DNA of 24,786 bases, taken from the IMG/VR virus record IMGVR_UViG_3300042559_001495, positions 1-24,786 of that record; one strand, 5' to 3'. This DNA comes from a virus. Below are positions 13,881 through 23,200 of the stretch, piece by piece (the stretch's first letter is position 1; each line of letters opens with the position of its first letter). Made by a program: the position numbers and the translations under genes. The notes below the pieces were generated by a model. The model worked only from the letters and a program-made list of their open reading frames with translations. It was not told the DNA's origin and searched no databases.

Positions 13881-13894
13881 GTCGAGGGTAAGTT

Positions 13895-14047
13895 ATGTCA
13901 CTACTTTCTAAAAAGGATCATGATATGGTTATTGAAGCACTTGATTTTTATCTATTCAATAAACAATTTGATATTCCTGACGAAAAAAAGATGGAACTTA
14001 ATGCTCTTCTTAATTGGGTGAAAATTAAATCAAAAAGTACTTTTTGA
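13895..14047 (+). CDS. Hypothetical protein, 50 aa
   Basis: This short frame begins at ATG 13895 with a strong GAGG ribosome site seven bases upstream, which makes it credible despite its size. The product (MSLLSKKDHD...KSTF) is charged and predicted helical, with no membrane segment. No family recognised. It ends 7 bp before tRNA-Asn, repeating the small-gene-then-tRNA arrangement seen at 13505-13802. Confidence 0.62.
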   Translation: MSLLSKKDHDMVIEALDFYLFNKQFDIPDEKKMELNALLNWVKIKSKSTF

Positions 14048-14054
14048 TCTATAT

Positions 14055-14126
14055 TCCAGAGTAGCTCAGTGGCAGAGCTGGCGGCTGTTAACCGCTCGGT
14101 CGCAGGTTCAAATCCTGCCTCTGGAG
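14055..14126 (+). tRNA. tRNA-Asn (anticodon GUU)
   Basis: Acceptor TCCAGAG/CTCTGGA, D stem GCTC/GAGC, anticodon loop CTGTTAA with GTT, T stem GCAGG/CCTGC with loop TTCAAAT. Discriminator G, as usual for Asn; no CCA. A small hairpin TTGGC/GCCAA follows at 14127-14142. It sits just before a very Asn-rich structural gene. Confidence 0.9.
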
Positions 14127-14168
14127 TTGGCGATACTGCCAAGAACCAACCCCTTCCGTGTGACTTTT

Positions 14169-14196
14169 AAACCTCCCTTAACAGGGGGGTTTTCTT
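14169..14196 (+). terminator. Rho-independent terminator closing the tRNA island
   Basis: AAACCTCCC (14169-14177) pairs with GGGGGGTTT (14184-14192) with one T-G pair and a 6-nt loop, followed by TCTT. It ends just before the late promoter at 14198, so it insulates the island from the late gene. Confidence 0.82.
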
Positions 14197-14197
14197 G

Positions 14198-14205
14198 TAT
14201 AAATA
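14198..14205 (+). promoter_or_regulatory. Late promoter TATAAATA
   Basis: A perfect T4-type late box, intergenic, 39 nt before the ATG of the 3300-residue virion gene and directly after the terminator. The placement is what a late promoter needs. Confidence 0.7.
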
Positions 14206-14244
14206 CATTGAAGAATAAAGTATAGCTCCAGGGTTTCGGTAATT

Positions 14245-17200
14245 ATGGCTCTTACAAGACTTGATAATCTTTACTCAAGTAAGACAGGAAAATATCTATA
14301 CGTATCCCCAGATGATTTTAATGCTACAGATGAATTAGATAATAGAGGAAATTCTCCTCTAAGACCATTCAAAACAATTCAAAGAGCTTTTATTGAAGTA
14401 GCAAGATACTCGTATTTACCTGGAAAGGATAACGATCGTTTTGACCAGTTTAGCATCATGCTAATGCCTGGTGATCACTATATTGATAATAGACCTGGAT
14501 TAATTAATCTAGATGACACTTCTAGACAAAGATATTTTGATGCTAGAAATTTAATTAATGGTAATCGCCAAGAAATTATCGATAGAGCTTTTGCACAGAT
14601 TGCTATTGATTATAATGAATCTTCATGGGGTGTTGATTGGGTAGTTCCTGGAGATCCTGTTGCCCAAGAAAAAAATAGATATTATGATTCATATCGTTTA
14701 ATTCAGAAAAATAGAACCAGTATTATTAATACAGCTTATGCTGTTGTTAGTCCAAATCCATCTATTCCTAATTTAGAATCTAAGTGTAAGAGAGATATTG
14801 GATATTTTATTGATGCTATTTCATTAGATGTTTCTCTTGGTGGAGGAAATGTATATACAAGAAAATTCCTGCAAAATTATTTTAATAATTCTGGAACATC
14901 TTGGTTAAGTAATACATTAGATGGGGAGCAAACCCAATCAATTGCTGCTTTTAATGCAGCAAAGAATCAAATGATTCTTGCAATAAAAAATGAACTAGCT
15001 TATACAGATTTAACAGTTACTATTGATACTGCACAAAATCCCTGTGAAAATGTACAGCAATTTATTACAAATTTAACAACAATAGTAACTGATACTATTA
15101 CTGATAATAATTTAGATAATTTACCAGCAGAACAATTAGCAGAACCAAACTTAGGTGAATCTAAGTGTAAAAGAGATATTGGTTACATTGTAGATGCTGT
15201 TGCTTCAGATTTACTTTCTGGTGGTAACTCAAATATTATTGCAGCGACAAAATCATATTTTGACAAAAATGGAGATCCAATTTCAAATGGATTGCTTGGA
15301 GAAGAATCTCAATCTATCATTGCTTTTAACGCAGCAAGAGATATGATGCATAAAGCTGTAACCAATCAGCTTTATTACAAAGATTTAACAATTGCTTCGG
15401 GACCAGCAATTTATGAAGATGGTGGAACAGTTATAGAGAATTTACCATCTGGAAATGCAGCAACATGTGTTGATGTACAAAATACTATTACCACATTAAT
15501 TTCAATCATTACTACTGTTTTAGATGATGGTAATTTAGACAATTTAGATGATGTTGTAGTTAGTGGTTCTTTACCAGTATTTAATTACAATAGATCTTTA
15601 GAAGAGTGGCAAGATAATAGTATTCTTGATCTTTCAAACCCAGATAACGTTCTTTATAAGTTTAACGCTTCTACTGGTGGTGCTATTGTTCCTAGAGGTT
15701 GTTCACTTATTGGTTATGACCTTCGTAGAACTATTGTCCGTCCTCTATATGTTCCAGATCCTGCAGATGGAACACAAACTAGAACTTCTATCTTTAACTT
15801 AACTGGTGGTTGCTATATTTGGCAGTTTACCATTAAAGATGGTGATTTAACTGAAAACTCACCTCTTTATGATCCAAATGATAGAGTAGGTAAAGTATAT
15901 TTCCAAAAAGGTAATAACAATCAGCTTGCGATTCCTGAATATTCGCACCATAAGATCACAATTATGGAATATGCTGATAATGATGAACTAGAAAAATATT
16001 ATCAAAAAATTGCTAGTGCATTTGCATTATTCCAACCAACGATTGATGATGGAGATTTCCAGGTACTTCCTCAAGAAAATAGAATTGTTGGTCCTCTTTC
16101 TGATACTAGAAGTATCATTAACTTAAAAATTCAAGCCAACGAAAGTCCAGATAAGACTACAGTAATTGCTACTACTAAAATTGCTCATGGATATTTCAAA
16201 GGTCAATATATTGCTATCATTGATAATGGTATTTCTGACCTATTAAATGGGACATTTAAAGTAGTAGAAATTGATGATGTAGATCCTAGAATATTTACAT
16301 ATGAAGTAGAGACAACTCCATCTGCATTAGGATTGACAAATCCTCCACCAGAAGGATATTCAATTTCAACAATTCCACAATTAGATATTAATTGTAGGGG
16401 ACAAGCTGAAATTGACTCGGTTGAGTCTGCTTCTCCATATGTTTTCAACTGCTCGATCCGTTCTACCTGGGGTCTATGTGGTATGTGGGCAGATGGTGCC
16501 AAGTCAACTGGTTTCCGTTCCATGGTTGTCGCTCAGTACACTGGTGTCTCGCTACAAAAAGACGACCGTGCATTTATTCGTTATGATGAATTTACAAACA
16601 CTTGGAATCAAGCATCATTAACTGATGCATTTGCTACTGTTCCATATCATACTAAGGGTGATGCTTATTGGAAGGATGATTGGAAAAACTTCCACATTCG
16701 TGCTTCTAATGATGCTTTCATTCAGTGCGTTTCTGTATTCGCCGTTGGATTCTTTGATCACTTCTTAATGGAGTCTGGTGGTGACATGTCGATCACCAAC
16801 TCAAACTCAAACTTTGGTAATACTTCACTTCACGCTACTGGTTTTAAAGGATTTGCATTCAACCAGGATAAGGGTGGATATATTACTCATATAGTACCAG
16901 CTAAAAAAATTGATACTTCATCATTCAATTATGAAAATATTAAATATTATACATTAGCAAATAATCCAACAAAAGCCCAGTCAAATACAAATAAGTTGTA
17001 TTATGGTGCTGATAATGTATATGATCCATTTGAAAAACCAACTGTTTCAATTGATGGATATAGAATTGGAGCAAAAACTAATGAAGAACTATTTGTTAAT
17101 TTAAGAACCAATACTGGAACTACTGAGCCTTATTCTGCTACTATTGAACCTTCTGGATTTTTAAAATATACAGCATCATTAGAAATTTTAAATCCATTTG

Positions 17201-20200
17201 GTCTTTCTATTAATAATAAAGCTCAGGATGCTGCCAATAGAATTGAAGACAATAAAAAATTCATTCAATCTGAAGCATATGGATATATTACTGCAAAGTA
17301 TCCAGATTTACTAACAAATACCAACATCACAATTACTAAATGCGAAAGAGACATCGGTTACTTTGTAGATGCTGTAGTTCAAGATCTAAGACTTGGCGGA
17401 AATATCAATACAATTCAAGCTGCTGAAGGATATTATGTTGGTGGTCAATTAGCATATATTGAAGAAGAACTTACAGAATCTATTGATGCGTATGCATATG
17501 TTAAGCAACTATGTATCTCATCAATGAGAAATTTTGATTATGTAATAAAAAATTGCTCATGTAATTCAGCAAGTGCTATTGTAAATGTTGGAGATACTAC
17601 AGGTTTACTTGTAGGAATGAAGGTAACTGAGTACACTACGAATGATTTTGAATATGGTTGGTTGAAATCTGGTTCTACTAGAGTAAGTAATAGTCCAATA
17701 CCAGAAAATACTTATATCAAGAGAATTGTAAGTAGTACAGAAATTGAGTTAGGAACCTATAGTAGCTATTTGACATTTGGTTCTACCGTAAATGCAACCT
17801 CATCAAAAAGCAATATGGTGCTTTATTTTGAGTTTGAAAAAACTGCGAATCAAAGCGATGCACAGACCAATCTACAAGGAAAATGGTCTGTTTACCCAGC
17901 AACACAAGATTTAACTATAAGTAAAGATACTTCATCTTGGGGTGTTGATGGTCCATATCCAGAATGTAGTGATATTGCTTCTACTATTTCTGGTTATTTT
18001 GATAATATTCTATTAATTTTAAACCAAGGAATTAATGCTGGAGTAGAAAGAATTGAGCCTGTTATAGATACTTCTTCTTTAGCATCAAGAGCGACACTAT
18101 TTACTATTAATACAGGATTAGGATTATCTAATCCACATAAATTTGAAACTGGAACACCAGTTAGACTTGTACCAAAAGCAAAGCAAGGAACTAACCCAGA
18201 TAAAAGATTAATAAGATTACCAAAAGGATTTTCTACAAATACTGTATATTATGTAATAGCTCCTGGAAGAACTACAACACCAGAAAATTATTCAGATTTT
18301 TCTAAATATCAGGATACATTTACTTCGGCTGCATCAACAAGATTGATGTTGGCTACAACTAAAGAAAATGCTGCTGCTGGAATTTATATTCATTCTCCAG
18401 AAGCAGAATCAATTGATGAAAATGTAGAAATTGAAATTTATCAATATGTATTAGATGTAAACTATGATTTACATCAATATAAGTGTAATTTTATTACTGG
18501 TCAAACTGATGTTATTAGAACTGATGTAAACCATATATTTGATATTCCATATTCTTCCGATACTGTTCAGAAAATATTCTTTAGAACTCTTCCTGGTTCA
18601 TCTGGAACATTACCACAAATTAATGTGGGTGGAGTTACTCAAGTTATTGATACAAACAAATATTATTATGCTAGATTTATAACCAAAGAAACATTTGCTG
18701 TTTTTGAAACTGCAGCTCAAGCAATAGCAGGCTCTCCACGTATAACATTTACTAATGGATTTGGACAAGATTTTTATGTTCTTTGTGATAAACGCAGATC
18801 TCCAATTAGATATGATGCAGAATTAGTCAATTCTGAAACCACCACTGGACAATGGTATATCAATTCAAAATCAGAAAATAATAATATTATTGATAGATTA
18901 CAAGAATTAGGAGCACTCATTAGAGATCCTAGAAGTAAGAATACATACTTCACTAGATTAATTGATGAAAGAGATAAATCTGATAGAATTTATAGAATTA
19001 GGTATGTTATTTCTGGGTATTCTGAAGGAGTTAGAGATCCATTACGTGGATTTGTACTCAAAGCAAAGACCGACGAAACAAGAAAACTATTACCACAACG
19101 TATATTATTAAAACCAGTAAGTAATGGAAGTCCAGAGTTTGCAACATTTAATGTAACATCACAAAGACCTACTGGTGGAACAATAACACAAAAACTTGGA
19201 ATTACTAAATCAGATCCATCATATGATGCAGATTTTACGTATGACCCATATTTCAGTCCAAAGATTATTGATAGTACAAAAACTCTAAGTAAAATAGCAT
19301 TCAGCATTCAATCTGCCAGAAAAGTAGGTAATAATTTAGAATTAACTATTTTTGATCATACTATCACAGAAGAAACTTTAAAGAATGAAATTTTTACAAT
19401 TGTAAAAATTGATCAACCACAAAATGGTACTGGAGCATTTTATTCAACAAATGGAATTAATCAAATATATTGGTCAGGAAATTCTGCTGGAAATGCATTG
19501 GTACATGGGTATTTTGTTGCTCCAACTACTCCAAATGAATATTATCTAATTTTAAAAAATGTTACAGGTTCAATAGATTATAGCTCAATTATTGATACAA
19601 CTTTCTATCAATCTGCTAGAGATAATAACAATGCAATTATTATTAATAATGGAGTTGAAGTAAAGATATTTGCTAAGCTTCTTGCCCCAGTTAATAGTGC
19701 TGGTAGTATTAATAATTCATTAAGTAAATCCGCAAAGAAAAATTACTTATACAGTAATAAATTTGCTAATGTTTTTAGTGCTGTTCCTGGTGATATTATA
19801 TCTGATGATACGGACACACAATATAAAATATATTCTGTAGAAGATTGTGTAGATATAGACGATACTTTCTACATATTTGATATCAATGAAATACAAAGAA
19901 GAATTGCTGGTCAGCAAGATGGAATTTACTATTTAACTTGCGTAAAGGGAAATATTTCTCCATATCCAACTGGAACTGGCATTTCAGAAAACTTCAGAAA
20001 ATATAGATTCTCTCAGCCAATTTCACAACTATATCCTCTAGATTATAAAAATGATCCATTATGGTTCCAAGTAAGAGCTGATGGAACTAGAGATGAAAAT
20101 ATTTTTGATCCTCCACAAGCAATTTGTGCAGCTGACAACTTTATCCATGGTTTAGTAACAACTAATGATTACAAAAATAGTTTAACAAAAGAAGCTGCAT

Positions 20201-23200
20201 CTGATTTAATAACTTCAAATACGTTTTCTAGATATTCTTACATTACTAATAGCTTAAATGCTCAAACTGGAAATGCAACATCTGGTTCTGAAAATAGATT
20301 AATTCCTATTTTTGGAGATACAGATTACCCAACAGAAAATCGTTTTTATGTAGAACTTCGTCGTCCATCTATCGCACGTTCTGGAAACCACACGTTCGAA
20401 TATCTTGGTTTCGGTCCTGGTAACTACTCAACTGGGTTTCCACTACGTCAGGAAGTTGTTCTTTCTGATACTCAAGATTTCTATGCTCAGGCAAAGCGTG
20501 AAGATGGTGGTATTGTATTCTATACTGGATTAAACTCTAACGGTGATCTTTATATTGGCAATCGTAAGATTAATGCTATTACTGGTGAAGAAACATTCCT
20601 TGAAAAAGCAGAATTACTTTCTTCTGATGATGAAGGAGGAGATTTAGGTGGACTTGTATCTACATTTGAATTACCTGTAGTATTCGAAAAAGAAATTACA
20701 GTAGATGGAGATGCAACATTTAATAATCCAGTAACAATTAATGTACAAGCATCAGAACCAAATTCATTAACAATAATTTCAAACATTGATACTGGAGCTG
20801 GAGATGATCCATCGATTGGAACTACTTCTTTTGAATTTAGTGATATTTTATCTAAGGGAGAAATTGTATTAGACAAAAATACTGTATACTCTGCAGTATT
20901 TGTATTAAATCCACGAGGCAACCAAGTTCTTCCTGGTCAAAATTATTCTATCAGAACTCATGCCAATAATACTGCTAGTTATGTTCCAACAAATAAGACA
21001 CCAAATCAAGAAAATTCTGCTTTAGGATTTGCGGTTTCTTATGGAAGTTTAGCTCCAAATTCTGGAGATATGCTGCTAAAAGGCGCTGAGATTGGATTAA
21101 GTGGTTCACTAGGTTGGATTTATTCAAATTATTATACTAATAGAACATCTAGTTTCAATACAGTCTCATCAAATGGATCTAGAACTATTACATTTACATT
21201 AAAATCTGGTACTACTGCAAATTCAATTGGAATATCGGTAAACAAAGATATTAAACTTTCTGGATTTATTGATAATTTTGAATCAATCAATGGTATTAGA
21301 AAAGTTTATAGTGTTGCACAAAATGGAGCTAGTTTTACAATAATAGCACCATTTACCATTTCTTCAGGAACTAATGCAATTGCGTCTGGTTCACAAATTA
21401 ATGCTAAAGTTGAAATTTCAACTGTTAAATGGAAAGAATTTGGAGTTTTAGGATCTGAGGCTTTAAGAACATATACAGAAGATAACGGTGATTACAGATT
21501 AGGTATTAATACTGTAGCAAGAGCAGATCATTCTGATAATAATACTGCTTTTGTTTCTGAAAATACAAAGCCAAGAGCGAATTTAGATGTAGTAGGAACT
21601 GCATTTATTAGTGGTAAGATACTTTCAATTGGAGAAGAAAATGAATTTAATTCAAATTCTTCTGCTTCAGCTAGAACTTTCAATGCAACAAATAATGCGT
21701 TTCTAGTTGGAGGTAATAGTGCTTCACCAGATGAACAAAGTGTATTTAGAATTTCTACTACAAATAATGGTAGAGTTGGTATTAATGTAACAAATAGCCA
21801 ACTAAATGGAACAGCAAATTCTGGTGTTTATAACAAGGCATTTGCTGTAAATGGGGAAGGATATTTTAGTAATAATTTAAGAACAGATGGTTCACTTGCG
21901 GTAAATGGAAGTACTATTTCTTCAACTAGTACTATTTTTAATATTACAAATAATAATGTTCTTTCTGCATTTGCTTTTGGTAGAGCGACTACTATTAAAT
22001 TTGGTCATGAACTGAATACTATAGACACTTTACAAGAAATTTTCATTGGATCACAAGCATATAAAAACAATACTTACATATCAACTACATCAACCGAAAC
22101 TGTATTCAATGTTCATACAAATTCTTTAAAGTCTAGAGTATCTATTGCAACAACTCCAGATGATTATGAAACTAATTTAAATTACAGTGTTATACAAATT
22201 GGTGGAGCTTTTAGTAGAGATAGTACTGATTTATTAACTGGAAGTGTATTTGGTATTAAAAATAGATACACTGAAGTAGATGGTAATTTAACTATTGGTA
22301 AAAATACAAACTTACAAAAAGTATTTTTACAAGCAGGAACAAATGAATTAGATTTATTTACTTTAAAAACATCAAGAATTAATTTTGCTTCTTCAACATC
22401 TCGCTTATATATTGGCGCTAGAGGAGGAGAATCTACCATTAATAATTCATTGAAAGTTTTAGCTTCTACTATTTTGGAAGGAGATACTACAATTAATGGT
22501 GGATTAAACACAGGACAATTCCAAGTCTTTAGAGGATCTTATAATGTAAGTCCACTAGAACATTCTAGAGGAAGTATTGATAATAACAATATTGATTTCT
22601 ATGAAAGAATAGATTTTATTAGTAATATTCAATTAAAAATTGATACTGCTGGATTACAAGTATGGGGAGGAACTACATTTAGACCAGATCCTACAAAAGT
22701 AGATGAATATCACTTACCTTTAAGTAATGTTGCAACTGGAGAATTGGAATTAGGGCAATTTATATTAATTGATAGATCAATTGCTGTAGATGGTCAAAAT
22801 ACTTCAGTTTCTCCTGTTGGTGAGCAGTATAGTGAATTACTAGAAGTTATTGGATTAACCAATTTAAATGATGTAAATAATACAATACGAGTACTAGTAA
22901 GAAGAGCTAGAAATGTACTGAATTCTGATGGTACTATGGTTACTTCTGAGGTATCTCCAAGTGGATATAAGTATCTAAGAACAGATCACCCAGATAATTG
23001 CAAACTAGTAAAATATAATTTAACTAGAAATGCAAGTTATATTAATAATACAAATGGATTATCAAGTGGTACTAATGATAATGTAGTATCTACTGGTATC
23101 TTTAGTGGTGACGTTGGGACAGGAGACTTATTCAGGTTATCTCCAAATTCTAATGGTTATGGTGGAGAATTAGTAAGAATCGTAACAGTTAACCAAACTT

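Noticed and set aside
13585-14142. Minus-strand frames over tRNA-Leu(UAG) and tRNA-Asn
   Set aside because: They contain the reverse complement of tRNA T arms (for example GLEPP and GFEPATE), a common false gene signature.
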